NCBI RefSeq assembly: GCF_018320785.1
Contig: NC_054876.1
Span: forward strand, 20,110,212 to 20,174,211
DNA: 64,000 nucleotides
Reading direction: 5' to 3'
Source: Cheilinus undulatus
Taxonomy: Eukaryota > Chordata > Actinopteri > Labriformes > Labridae
In this document: positions 11,701 to 22,257 of the stretch, in pieces
Position numbering within the stretch: the first letter of the stretch is position 1
How the letters are laid out: the number at the start of each line of letters is the position of its first letter
The notes under the pieces: model-generated
Database searches by the model: none
The model's input: the letters and a program-made list of their open reading frames with translations, nothing else
What the model was told of the DNA's origin: nothing
Translations under genes and position numbers: made by a program

Positions 11701-14574
11701 TTTCAAAATAGCAAATTTTTGAATTTAGTTGACTAAACACTTATTTAGATAGACCGTCTTAGAAATGTTTTGCTTTATTTTACCAAGTTTGTTCAGCTAA
11801 ATGCTAATAGGCTAGATATTACACACTGCACCTTTAAAGTAGGAAAAATAATTGGGAAAATTGGATGAAAAACAAAAAAATGGTTAAAAGTGCCAAAACG
11901 AAGTGGAAAAAAATGTGTTTGAAAGTAGCATGTCTTAATAATTCTAACATCAGTACCCAATAATATTGTAGCTCCATAGTGTGTTAGCCAGGATGCTAGC
12001 ACCAATGCTACTGATCCAACACATGCATTGATATCATCCATAAATCACAAATGGGGGCCTATTCTCTGGGTTTGTCAGAGCTCAGGCCTGCACTGACTTA
12101 GGTCTTGTCCACATGGAGACAAAAACGTTATATTTCAGTTTATTTGTTTTTCTATGGCAGATATTTCTGTTTAATAGTAGACCGAAAAAAGGGAAAAAGG
12201 AACAGTTTTGTCATGTCAATAAGGGGTTAAGGGCTGGTTTGCACCAAAAAAGAACAAGGCCACATTTTCTTCTCATTCCAGCACTGGATGTGCCTGATGA
12301 CAGATATGGAATCTGGTCCATCCATCGGCTTTGCAAGGTAAGAAAAAAGAACAATTACAAAGTTCCCAATAAATTGTCAAATCACAACAATTTGACCAGA
12401 AAAAGTGGCATCACCTGTTATTATCATGAAGAAGACCTCTGGGTAAGATGTGCACTGAGTAAGTGTGTAGGTGTAAGTGTGTTTTCTACAGCTGTCTGTA
12501 AATTTCCCATCACCTTGCCTATATGTGATGTAACACTCATATAACCTCTTCCCTAAAGGTTCCTTATGTAAAAACAATCATATCACATTATATCAATGAT
12601 TGAAAAACAAGATTTTGGGCAAGTTGTGACTGGACTGTAAGTACACGGTAAAAGACACAACCACTTGGAGAACACTGATAAAGATGAAAAAGTGTGTGTA
12701 GCATTGACTGAACTGACGCAGCCCCTGAGTTATCAGCAAAAAGGAGAGATCTTTCCTCAGAAGTGAAATGACCCCAGCAGCATTCACGTCGAGCCACATC
12801 AAGTCTACAGAGTCACACTAAAAGGGATTATGTTAATTCCTTAAATTGTGACATGAAATCCAAGCCCATGGGAAAATGATGTAACACAGATTTACTGTGA
12901 AATTGTGTTTTTGTTCATATCAGTTAAACAAATTTTCCACTTAAACAAGTATTTGGGAACCCAAAAGGGGCAGGGGCAGTTTTCAATGAAAAAGGATTAA
13001 ATAATATTTTCACTGGTTTTTGAAAGCAGACTCTAACCTTATAGAGACAGAGGTCGATGACTTGGGTGCAGACATCTCTCAGATCGGTGCAGACACGCAG
13101 GCGGTTGTGGATGAAGGCGCACAGCTCCTCATTGCTAATGGTGTCCCACACTCCGTCGCAGGCCAGCACCAGGAACTCATCAGCCGGTGAGCGCTCCACC
13201 ACACACACCTCTGGCTCCGGTGACACCATTTGCTGGCTGGGCGTCCGGTTTTCAGCCCCCTTGTAGCTGAAGTCCCCTAGAGCACGGGACACAGCCAGGG
13301 AGCCGTTGATCCTTTGGAGAGTCACTGAGCCACCGGCACTCTCTATTCGCTCCTTCTCCAGAGGGCTGTAAGGTTTGTGGTCCTCAGTGGAGTAGCACAC
13401 CTGCCCAGACCTGCACAGCATAGCCCTTGAGTCACCACAGTTGGCGAAGTAGATATAATACGGTGAGATGAGAGTGGCCACCACAGTGGTGCCGCCTCTC
13501 TCCCAGCCTTCTCGACGTGCCACTGAATGCAGGTGCTTGTCTGTCTGCAGGAAGCCTTCGATGATGGCTCCTTTTACTTTTTCAGGGTCGTCCTCTGGGC
13601 TCAATCCCCCTGTGTGCAAAAACAGACACTTTTTGCATCCAGCAGCAAACAAAATCACAAAATAAAAACATATTTGGACAAAACAATGAAGTAATCACTA
13701 GTGAAAGGAATTTCTTACACAAAAACTCTTTCAATTATAAAAAAGGTCCTGTAAGAAACTTTCAGGTTGTCTAGTTTTTGTAGTCTACTCTGGGAAAAGT
13801 ATAAGTCTCATCTCTTTGCTGATCTCTTCCTGTACAAATGTAGGCTGTGATTTCTGACAAAAAAAGGAATCTTCTTCATTTTAAATACCTAACAAGATTT
13901 CAGAGTCAATCTTTGGCTTGTAGAAATGTTAACGGCTGTTTCAGCAGCCTGCTGTTAATTGCCTCGTCTGACACCCACCCTGTGTTAGCAGTTTCATTAG
14001 CTGAAATAATCAATCCTCTTGCTGATGGACTTGTCTGCGTTTGTAGGTCATAAAATGGCATCAATATTAATTTCAGTCAGTTACAATGACTATAAAACAC
14101 CTCACGCAAGCAACTCTACAAATCCTTGATGACATCTTTTATGTTTCATTCATGCATCTCTCTTTCACCTGTGGCCAATATGTGACCCAGAAGGTGCTGG
14201 GAGCAGTACTGTGCTACTGTGCTTCCTGCATGGCCATCGAACACGGCGAAGAAGCTCCAGTCAGCCAGCTCTCCTCCCAGCTGTGGAACACAGTTGTGGA
14301 AGTCCTCCATGTTGGCCCTCCAGCCCTGCATGCTCCCCAGGGCGTAGGTGAGACCCCAGCGAGCACAGCCCTCCTCTGCCAGTTTGTCCAGGACAGGCCT
14401 GTCTAGGTAAGGGCTGGGGATGACCTCCTCCTTCTCCCCCTCCCCTGGATGTTCCCCTTCTGCTGCTCCTCCACGCCCCCCCTTGAAGAAAGAACTGACC
14501 CTCTTCTCTGTCTCTTTCACCAGCTGCCGCATGAAGGCAGGCATCTCCACGCTGCCTTTCCTGGCTGTCCTCAT
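5702..14574 (-). CDS. ppm1n: PP2C-family Ser/Thr phosphatase, PPM1N type (5 exons)
   Basis: Coding exons on the minus strand: 14574-14169, 13609-13038, 9495-9378, 5977-5863 and 5780-5702. Phases are 1, 0, 1 and 2, all borders are AG/GT, and the total is 1290 nt (429 aa). Human PPM1N, as I recall, is about 430 aa. It is a Mn2+/Mg2+-dependent phosphatase of the PPM1A/B/N branch. Metal-site residues are present: E90/D91 in the MED motif, D113-G114 in DGHAGS, D287-G288 in DGVWD and D330-N331 in GSLDNIS, so the enzyme looks active. The first 60 residues are a basic and acidic leader with no Gly2, so the N-myristoylation signal of PPM1A/B is absent. The C-terminal helical tail keeps GLPPGGG near the end. 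The start at 14574 is the first ATG of the open exon; Met11 is an alternative. Intron 3 (3.5 kb) and intron 4 (3.4 kb) are full of transposon relics. The gene is divergent from rtn2. Confidence 0.93.
6479..7022. repeat. Possible dispersed repeat in ppm1n intron 4
   Basis: This segment is richer in CpG than the DNA around it. It contains a phrase (CCTAGTGGCTGATTGGTCC, near 6895) and an end phrase (GCTTTGCAAGGTTA) that look like repeat sequence. A related GGCTTTGCAAGGTAA phrase occurs near 12330. I cannot place it in a family, and the boundaries are approximate. Confidence 0.3.
7264..8422 (+). mobile_element. Tc1-like transposon with long terminal inverted repeats, decayed
   Basis: The two ends are inverted copies over roughly 230 bases each (about 7266-7500 and 8190-8420). 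Shared phrases include AAAAAGTAAGGACATTTG, CTGTTGGAAAGC and GGAACATGCATTTGTGGGAT. Between them the plus strand keeps the catalytic half of a Tc1 transposase in broken frames: WGG-ISLTGKTRLVI near 7690, then decayed equivalents of the DDE-region blocks as far as about 8030. The N-terminal DNA-binding half is missing. In-frame stops and frame changes mean it cannot make its own transposase. It lies in ppm1n intron 4. Confidence 0.85.
8591..9143 (+). mobile_element. Internally deleted Tc1-like element
   Basis: It starts with CAGTGCTTAA and ends with TTAAGCAGTG, and TA flanks both sides (8589-8590 and 9144-9145) as expected for Tc1/mariner target duplication. The inner TIR part pairs TTATTAGACCACC with GGTGGTCTAATAA. 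Near 9027 the transposase start is still readable (MVERGELTENERVRIEALH...). The frame stops after about 30 residues, where the right terminal repeat begins, so almost the whole gene has been deleted. It lies in ppm1n intron 4. Confidence 0.85.
10494..10874. mobile_element. hAT-type MITE with 8-bp target duplication
   Basis: The left end TAGGGCCGGGCAATTAATCG is matched by an inverted right end reading TTGGGCTGAATGATTT on the other strand. Exact 8-bp direct repeats ATTGGTAA flank it at 10486-10493 and 10875-10882, the duplication length of hAT transposons. The 381-bp interior is AT-rich and has no coding capacity. Confidence 0.82.
10890..11935. repeat. Degenerate AAAATGG-type array
   Basis: Loose repetition of phrases such as GGCAAAAA, AAAAATGG and GTGCCAAAA on the plus strand, with a period near 20 bases. 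A MITE at 11446-11836 interrupts it, and the same phrases resume after it. The array explains the spurious Lys-rich open frames here. I see no gene. Confidence 0.65.
11446..11836. mobile_element. MITE with TTAAAGGTGCAGTGTGTAA ends
   Basis: The left end TTAAAGGTGCAGTGTGTAA pairs with the right end TTACACACTGCACCTTTAA, a perfect 19-base inverted pair. The 391-bp element has no coding frame. A conspicuous AAGATGGCGGC stretch is near 11633. TTTAAA occurs at both outer edges, so the exact target duplication cannot be read unambiguously. Superfamily not assigned. Confidence 0.82.
13745..14085. repeat. Copy of a dispersed repeat in ppm1n intron 1
   Basis: Shares TTTGTAGGTCATAAAATGGCAT, with following TTAATTTCAGT-like sequence, with a copy at 41690-41872. 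A shorter match (GCTTTTGTAGGTCATAAA) is at about 34985-35130. An upstream phrase (CATCTCTTTGC) is also common to two of the copies. Type unknown; no terminal repeats established. Confidence 0.55.
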
Positions 14575-16624
14575 GGCTCTGATGCACAGCTGATGTGAGG
14601 GGAATCTTCTTCTATCCTGGCCCTGGTGGAGGATGGGGGCTGAGGTAGGCCTGGTGGTGGGCCTGAGCCGTGTCTGTGTAGCCCTGCAGCTCCAGGGCTC
14701 AGAGCATGGCTGCCCGAGCTGATGGATGTTCTCAGTGCTGGCTGCTCTCCCTGCTCATCTCCTCTCCTCTGCCTCTCTGGGGACCTCACTGCTCTCCTCT
14801 CTCTCCTCCACTCATCCTTGCTCTCCTCCTGGTTTGGTCTCTCCTCTGTGCTGCTGTGATTTCACCTTCTCCCTCGCTTTTTCATCGCTCGTTCCTTCTT
14901 TCACCAGCTCTCCCCTTGCCTTGTTATTTTCCTCTGTCTGTGCTCTGATTGGCCAGCTATTTGTGTGCACCAATCCCAGCCCAGCTTGCATCTCCTCTGT
15001 CATGTCTGAGCTCAGCATCTCTCTCTTTCCGCCTATCTGCAGCTCTGCCCCTCCCACTTCTTTGGTAATCTCAACCTTTGATCAGTCGGGATTATGGGCT
15101 GCCACTGCTGTGGATTACAGGACTGTCGGCCATTTAGCACGCAGTGTGTGGCTGACTGTGTGAAGAATAAACACAGAGGAGGGAAGGCTTGTTATCAGTA
15201 TGCATAAGATCATCCCTTTGAACTGATATTTTATTTCATGCAAAAGCAAAGTGACTGTGCAGTTTTCATAGCCTCCAACTACAGGATTCAAATAAATCAG
15301 TTTGCAATCAAAAACACAAGGCAGTACATTTTAAGTGTTGCAATGTGGTATAACGAAATACCATAAAATGGTTGTATAACAACAGTTTATGCTTGATCCA
15401 ATGCATTTCTTGACCTAAATTACATTGCATTCAGGTACAGCTTACTACTTTAATGAGATTGCATTACGTTAATGAAATTACACAACATTACATTCTATTT
15501 TGTGATCTTGTCATTGGGAGTTCCTTTATGTGGCTGTAAAAGTTCTTCAGATTTTTTAGTCTTTTAATGAGAAAACCTGAAATCACCTGAGAGTGATTTT
15601 ACTTAGTGACAAAGAGGACTTTGTTTACTATGTACTTTATGGTGCTTGACTCGTGCTACTAGGGTGTGGGCTGCATCCCTCTGGTGAGCCCAGGAGGTTC
15701 TGATGGGGGGACTAATGAGAAGTCATTTACAATAAATCAAAACCAAAACACAATTTTTAAAAACTACAATCACATTTTAAATAAGTATTAAACACTTGAT
15801 AACATGTTTATGTTTTATTAGTGAAAGGTCCCAGAATGTACAAACCAGAGGATTTAACATCCTGTACAGGTCACCTTTTAAATATTTCTTTTTCAGTCTG
15901 ATACACAGAACTGGTGTCATGGTATAACTGGTATTGAATTAACTGTTGACACAGCCAAACATTCTACTATTTTTAAGAATTCCTAAGTGCCACAAAAGAG
16001 TTTGCAGAGTCACAAAGTGTATTTAAAGAGATGAATATTTGTAAAGAATATATAGGTGACTTTACAGGTACCTGATCACATCAGTACAAATGATGGTGGC
16101 TCATAAATAGTACTTGGTACTTTGGTTGGTCTTTGGTTTCAGACTTCCAAATGGGCTGCAGGATACTGATGTTTGGGAAAGGCTTACAGAGGCAGACCAT
16201 TGGAATTATATGATTTTAAAGAAGCTATTTAGAAATCTTTGTAACTAAAGACCAGTTTTTAGAATGGTTTAAAACTTAGAGTTCCTCTTCTTTTTTCTAT
16301 GTTTTGTAAATCGCTTTGGACTGGTTTTCATGTGGGTTATGTTGTGATCCAAAGCATTTGCTTTGTCGAAAATTGCTACATCAGCTTGAAACGATAGCCG
16401 AGCCTGTCCCTAACCTTCACCCTAACCATTTACCAGTGCACACGAATGCAAAGTAGCACATCTCATTAGGTAACACAAATCAACAAAACACTGGACTCAA
16501 CAGCTGTTCTGTGGGCTATCACAACCCACAGACTTGAATAAATCATCATCATTTTTAAGTCACAGCCCAACCAAAAAAAGCTGAACATAAAGGAAGCTCA
16601 GGCTCGCTGCAATGCCTTCTAGAG

Positions 16625-17116
16625 CAGTGGTTCTCAACTGGTGGGTTGGGACCCAAAAGTGGGTTGCAGAGCAGTTTTCATTGGGCTGTGACTAGATGTC
16701 TGGAAAAAAATGGCAAAAGTCCTGAAGTCCTTATTGAACATGCATCGGTACCTTTTATTTTACCCTGTTTTACTGTGAAATGGGGTATATTTAAATGTTT
16801 GATCAATATTTCAACTAATTTATCTCCTCTTCTTGCAATAATGGCTACTTTTCCCATGATAATGAATTAATTTCACAAGTTCTCTGGAAAATTGACAAAA
16901 AATGACACATAATGATAGGGAGAGAGGGAATACAATTTGCCAGTTTTGTCCCTTTTCTTTTTTATATCAGGTGTTTTGGTCCAATCATGCTCCAAACTGC
17001 AACACATTCATGAATGAACTAAACATGCGTTGTTGAAATATTTCTGAAAACCTGGGTTACGACCTGTCATAAGACAGACTGGTGGGTCCTGAGGCCGGAT
17101 CAGCTGAGAACCACTG
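16625..17116. mobile_element. hAT-type MITE with perfect 8-bp target duplication
   Basis: The left end CAGTGGTTCTCAACTGGTGG pairs with the inverted right end, which reads CAGTGGTTCTCAGCTGATC on the minus strand. Exact 8-bp direct repeats TTCTAGAG flank it at 16617-16624 and 17117-17124. The 492-bp interior has no transposase. CAGnGGTTCTCAAC is the classic end of hAT/Charlie-like elements. Confidence 0.9.
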
Positions 17117-17132
17117 TTCTAGAGTAAATGGA

Positions 17133-17465
17133 CTTGAGCTTGTATAGTGCTTTTCTAGTCATCTGACTACTCAAAGTACTTTTACACCATAGGTCACACC
17201 TACCCATTCATACTTTTTCACACCACTCACTCAACTTTCACACACTGTTGGCAGATATTTGCTATGGAGAACTGGCCATTAGTATTAGCAAATCCCATTC
17301 AAATGCATCCATACCCATTTACATAGGGCCGATAAAATTGAGGGTTAGGTGTCTTGCCTAAGCACACATCGACATGTGACCGCAGGAGCTTGGGATTGAA
17401 CCCACAACCTTTCAACTGTGAAACGACTGACTTTACCAAAGTCACAGTTGCCCCTGGAAACAACA
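17133..17465. repeat. Dispersed fish repeat, degenerate copy
   Basis: Contains a run of phrases I recognise from a widespread teleost interspersed repeat: GTGCTTTTCTAGTCATCTGA, CACCCATTCATAC-like text, then CGACATGTGACCGCAGGAGC and GGGATTGAACC. Family name not assigned. No coding potential. Confidence 0.6.
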
Positions 17466-17700
17466 TCAGTGGCCCAGCAGCTGACACACAGGTGAGCCTA
17501 CCCAGCTTGTATTTCCTGTCTTGAAGACCAGTCCTGTCCGTCTTCTGATCATCTCTTTTCTTTAATCAAAGGATGTTAGGCTAGTAGATTTTCTGTTTAT
17601 TTAGCCAGTGACAGTAATTGCAACACAAAACCCATCCAGAATACATCGAAGAACATCTCATTGACTCATAACAATTATCATTGATTTATTAAACCTATTA

Positions 17701-19178
17701 CCATCCATCCATTATCCACCCTGCTTAAGCTGAAGCCAATCCTGACTGTCACTGGGCGAGAGGCGGGGTACACCTTGGACTGGTCGCCAGTCAATCATAG
17801 GGCTGATAGAGACAAACAGTATGCTCACACTGATACCTACGGGTAGTTTAGAGTCACCACTTACAATGTTACAATGTTACAATGTCATTTAGGAGACGCT
17901 TTTCTCCAAAGCGACGTACATTTGAGAGCAAGAACAACACAAGCAATGATCTAGACAAGAAGAAACAACATCAGTAAGTGCCATCAAGTGCTTCAGGTCC
18001 AATTGGACGCAAGTGCTGCCGTGTAGAGTTTAAGGCAGAGTACCTAAAATATACGTTGTTTATGTAGTTGTTTTTTTTTTTTTTTGTTTGTTTTTTTGTT
18101 TTTTTTGTTTTTTTGTTGTTTTTATGTTTTGTTTTTTTTTTAGTTATTTGACAGCAACAATGAATCAAGGAAAATGTGGGATCACTAATCGCCATTCATT
18201 AGACTTCACAACAACTATTTACCAAGTACCAAGTGCTGGATCATTCCCAAAGAGCTGGGCAAAGAAATCCCAGAAGTAGAGCAGGACAGTGCGAGCTAAC
18301 TATAGTTGGGAAACTCATTCAACCACTGGGGGCAGCAGTGGAGAATAGTCTGGCTGAGACTCAATCTACTACTGGGGACAACAGTAGAGAATTGCCTAGC
18401 TAAGTGCAAAGTGTTCTCTGAAGAGCTGGGTCTTTAGCCTTCTCTTGAAAGTAGACAGGGAGTCTGTAGATCGAATGGAGTTGGGTAATTCATTCCACCA
18501 TTTAGGGACAACAGAGGAGAAGAGTCGAGCTAGTGACTTAGGAGCATGATGTGCTGGAAGTACCAGGCGCCTTTCGCTGGCTGAGCGTAGTGGGCGAGAA
18601 GGGGTGTAGACCTGGATGAGGGACTCCAGGTAAACAGGAGCAGTTTTAGTTACTGCTTTGTAAGCAATGATTAGAGTTTTGAATTTAATGCGAGCTGCAA
18701 CTGGAAGCCAGTGTAGAGAGATTAAAAGAGGCGTGACATGAGCTCTCTTGGGTTGGTTGAAGACCAGACGTGCTGCTGCGTTCTGGATCAACTGCAGAGG
18801 TATAACTGTGCATGCAGGTAGGCCTGCCAGTAATGAGTTACAGTAGTCAATACGTGATATTATAAGAGCCTGTACCAGGAGTTGTGTAGCATGCTCTGTC
18901 AAGTAGGGTCTGATCCTCTTGATGTTGTAGAGGGCGAAACGGCAGGATCGAGCAATCGAGGCCACATGGAGCTTGAAGGTTAGCTGGTCATCAATCATGA
19001 CATCATTAACCTGTTTGTGGACTGTAGAAGGAAGCTGGAATACCCAGAGAGTCCCACAAATGCACAGGGAGAACATGAAAACTCCACAAGGAAAGGCCCT
19101 GTCCGATCAGGATTCAAATCAGGAACCTTCTTGATGTGAGGCAACAGAGCTAACCTCTGATCCACTGTGCAGCCCGAT
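17701..19178. repeat. Dispersed repeat split by an L2-like LINE
   Basis: The two halves, 17701-17864 and about 19004-19178, together match the intact copy at 19823-20185. The left half carries ACACCTTGGACTGGTCGCCA, and the right half carries GCACAGGGAGAACATGAAAA and GAGGCAACAGAGCTAACC. The first half stops at GAGTCACCA and the second resumes near TTAACCTG; the intact copy reads through this point. The LINE is therefore the younger insertion. Confidence 0.8.
17865..19003 (-). mobile_element. 5'-truncated L2-like LINE with reverse-transcriptase C-terminal frame
   Basis: On the minus strand a frame of about 200 codons (19000-18396) reads the C-terminal end of a LINE RT protein. Recognisable blocks are NIKRIRPYL, SRIDYCNSLLAGLP, QNAAARLV, HWLPVAARIKFK and WNELPNSIR. 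It ends in a stop at 18396, followed by a 3' UTR with a T-rich patch on the plus strand (18068-18141). The 3' tail, TCGCTTTGGAGAAAAGCGTC followed by short ATTGTAAC repeats at 17865-17890, is typical of the L2 group. The palm domain and the endonuclease are missing, so the copy is 5'-truncated and dead. The codons upstream of about 19003 belong to the host repeat. Confidence 0.85.
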
Positions 19179-19822
19179 ATCGTTTCAAATACATTGCTGT
19201 CAAAATCTGAGATCCAAGTAGTCTTACTTATGAGACATTAGTCTCAAAACAGCAAATATTTGCTTGCTGAGACTTTAGACACATAGTTGTTTTTTTTCCA
19301 TCAATCATATTTGATTTTTATTATCATATAAATTTAGAATTTCTTCTTTGTGAACTGACTTCAAGAAACTAAAACTTTGATCTGAATTGTTATTTCCAAA
19401 TCTTATTACATGCAACATTAAACTTCTTTGATGGCTTATCAAAATCCCATCTTGCTCTAATTAAAATAATGGCATATTTTTCTTTCTGATATGTAATATG
19501 GCAATAATGCTTAATCCCTTCTAAGCCTAATGTGGTTCATCACAGCAGGCTTTTATCATGTCTTAGCTGTTTATTTCATTTGAACTAGCAGAAATATGAT
19601 TTTGGATTTGCATGATTATGTGTGCCACCACAGCATGACTCACAGCTGTTTTGTTTGGCATCTCTCCCCAAATAAGTGATTAAATTTGTGAAATCATCCA
19701 CGATCACATCATCGTTCTGTGTAATCCTCCACAAAAATGTTTTGAGGTTTGTCATGCTTCTGTGACTATGAAAAAAAATGCTTGAGGAAGCTTGAAACGG
19801 GGGAAAACAGCCCCGTTGGTAA

Positions 19823-20185
19823 ACACCCATCCATCCATTTTCTATTCCGCTTATCCCGTTTGGGGTCGCGGGGGGGGGGGGGTCTATCCCACCTGTCATT
19901 GGGCTGGAGGCAGGGTACACCCTGGACTAGTCGCCAGCCAATCACAGGGCTGACATATAGAGACAGACAACCAGGCTCGCTCACATTCACACCTACGGCC
20001 AGTTTAGAGTCATCAATCGACCTAATGAGCATGTTTTCGGTGGTGGGAGGAAACCGCAGAGAGCCCACGCATGCACAGGGAGAACATGAAAACTCCACAC
20101 CGAAAGGCCCTGACTTGGAAGCGAACCCAGGACCCTCTTGCTGTGAGGCAACAGCGCTAACCTCTGCGCTGCTGTGCAGCCCCCC
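19823..20185. repeat. Near-complete dispersed fish repeat
   Basis: Starts at CATCCATCCATTTTCTATTC, has a 13-base G run near 19870, then GTACACCCTGGACTAGTCGC, and ends GCTGCTGTGCAGCCC. It is the uninterrupted relative of the copy split at 17701-19178. Family name not assigned. Confidence 0.75.
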
Positions 20186-20689
20186 CCTTGGTAAACAGTA
20201 GACTTAAAATAGCCAGTAGATACTGTGGCTAATATGATACCTACACCTGCAAAAGCTGATGTTTTGGAAGGGAAATATAATAAAATTGTTTTCACAACTT
20301 CTAGTGTGCAGGAAGAAAATGTAATACTTGAAATGATTCCCAGCATCCAATACCAGGCATAAGCTAAGACTTATCATCTGTATTGCTAAAACACAGATAC
20401 CGTCTGTATCAAACTTTCTACTGTCACTGTGTGTGGGTTAGTTGTGGCTCAGAAGTAAAGCTGTTTGCCCTCCAATCAGGTGGCAGCTTGACCCATAGTT
20501 CCTCCAGTCTACATGTTAAATACAGGTTTTGTTGTCCTTGCAGAAAGATATTTGACACCAAATTGCTCCAGAAGACAGAGCCTCTGGTACATGTATGTGT
20601 ATGAATGATTTACTGATCAGTGAACCTTTATGGTACTACTTTGGTGTGGGAATATGTGTGTGAAGGGTAAATTTGACACTTTGTGTTAA

Positions 20690-21426
20690 GCACCTTAAAA
20701 GGTTGGAAAACTAGAGTGCGTAGAGAGCTTCATGGAATGGGTTTCCATGGACAAGCAGCTGCATCCAAGCCATACATCACCAAGTGCAATGCAGTAGATG
20801 CAGTGGTGCACAGTACACCATCACTGGACTCTAGAGCAGTGGAGACGCGTTCTCTGGAGCGGTGAATCGCGCTTCTCCATCTGGCAATCTAATGGACGAG
20901 TCTGGGTTTGGCGGTTGCCAGGAGAATGGTACTTGTCTGACTGCATTGTGCCAAATGTAAAGTTTGGTGAAGGGGGGATTATGGTGTGGGGCTGTTTTTT
21001 AGGACATGGGCTTGGCCTCCTAGTTCCAGTGAAAGGAACTCTGAATGCTTCAGCATACCAAGAAATTTTGGACAATTCCATGCTCCCAACTTTGTGGGAA
21101 CAATTTGGGGATGGCCCCTTCCTGTTCCAACATGACTGTGCACCAGTGCACAAAGCAGAGTCAGTCCTGACCTCAACCCGATAGGACACCTTTGGAATGA
21201 AGTAGAGACTGAAGACTGAGAGCCAATGCACTTCTGGAAGAATGGTCAAAAATTCCCATAAACACACTCCTAAACCTTGTGGAAAGCCTTACCAGAAGAG
21301 TTAAAGCTGTTATAGCTGCAAAGGCTGGACCAACGTCATATTAAACCCTATGGATTAAGAATAAGATGTCACTTAAGTTCATATGCGTGTCAAGGCAGGT
21401 GAGCGAATACTTTTGGCAATATAGTG
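20690..21426 (+). mobile_element. Tc1-like transposon relic, 5'-truncated and internally deleted
   Basis: The plus strand reads a Tc1-type transposase core in one long frame: [20 protein letters not shown], then a GIMVWGCF block, then [14 protein letters not shown] and [11 protein letters not shown]. After this a deletion joins the VHKA block to the end of the following DLNPI region (SVLTSTR* in this frame, read as PDLNPI in the next). The end is the intact right terminus, ATACTTTTGGCAATATAGTG followed by TA. The left terminus and the DNA-binding half are gone. Confidence 0.88.
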
Positions 21427-21585
21427 TAGCTACTTACCAACTTACCTATTCATCTACGAACCTACCTACAGACCTACCTGCCTACCTACCTATCTTCCTA
21501 CCTATCTTGCTACCTAGCTATCTAACTACCCACCTACCTACCTATTTACATACCTCCCTACCCACCTACCCACCTACCTAATTAT
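21427..21585. repeat. CTAC/CCTA tetranucleotide microsatellite
   Basis: Imperfect CTAC repeats (CTACCTACCTAC, CTACCTATCTTCCTACC and similar) begin right at the right terminus of the Tc1-like relic and run about 155 bases. Confidence 0.85.
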
Positions 21586-22230
21586 CAGGTTGCCGTTGTG
21601 TTATTATGAAACACAATGGTTTGTGAGAAGGCACCAGAAGTAACACCAAGAATTTACGCAAAGTATCACTGAGCAAAGATAAAGATGGATATCATTTCAA
21701 TGACTATCTTTCATACTTATCTGGTTATCACTTTCATTGTAATACCGTTTATATTTTTACTATAAGCATTAATGCCTATGACTATTATTATTAAGTGTTG
21801 ATGCTTTTGCCTTCTCAAATTCATGATAATAAAAATAATTGAATTAAATCAAATTGCAGTGATCAGAGACATTTGCACAGGAATGAAATTACTGTCTCTT
21901 AAAGAACGCTGCAGGAAAATCATTTGTATCTCTTGTACGCATTAAAAAATGAAACAAGGGTGTCCTGTTTCCATAGCTTCATTATAAATTCATTAGTCTG
22001 TTATGAGTACTGCTCTACACACAGCTGGAGGACAGTTGTGTTGAGACTGTGATTTTCTTCTTCCTTATTGATCCCTATTGGAGTAAATTTGACTTAAAAA
22101 GCTATTTTTCTCTGTCTGGGCTGCATGTGAGGCCTCTGGGTGCAGGTCAGCCACTGACAGGCTGAGGATCCCTGATAGTCCCTGAAAGCTAAGGGACGAC
22201 ATGCTGATGTCTCAGGTTCCCCATTTGAGT

Positions 22231-22257
22231 GTTTGTGTGTGTGTGTGTGGGTGTGTG
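22231..22257. repeat. Short GT microsatellite
   Basis: GT dinucleotide run with two interruptions, about 150 bases before the rtn2 start codon, in its presumed 5' UTR or promoter. Confidence 0.8.

Larger units (their letters stand above)
9496..13037. other. ppm1n intron 3
   Basis: Intron of 3542 bases between phosphatase exons 3 and 4. It holds two MITEs and a degenerate AT-rich array, entered separately. At 12107-12175 a phrase beginning GTCCACATGGAGACAAAAACG resembles the end of a further dispersed repeat. No coding frame with splice support was found. Confidence 0.8.

Noticed and set aside
14261-14587. Alternative 108-codon minus-strand frame overlapping ppm1n exon 1.
   Set aside because: It is the wrong frame of the first phosphatase exon; the PP2C motifs are in the other frame.
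14726-15163. Long Ser/Leu-rich open frame on the plus strand upstream of ppm1n.
   Set aside because: It lies opposite the ppm1n 5' side in CT-rich DNA, has simple composition, no splice context and no recognisable domain.
18396-19076. A 226-codon gene of unknown function.
   Set aside because: It is the RT C-terminal end of an L2-like LINE; the first about 25 codons come from the repeat into which it inserted.
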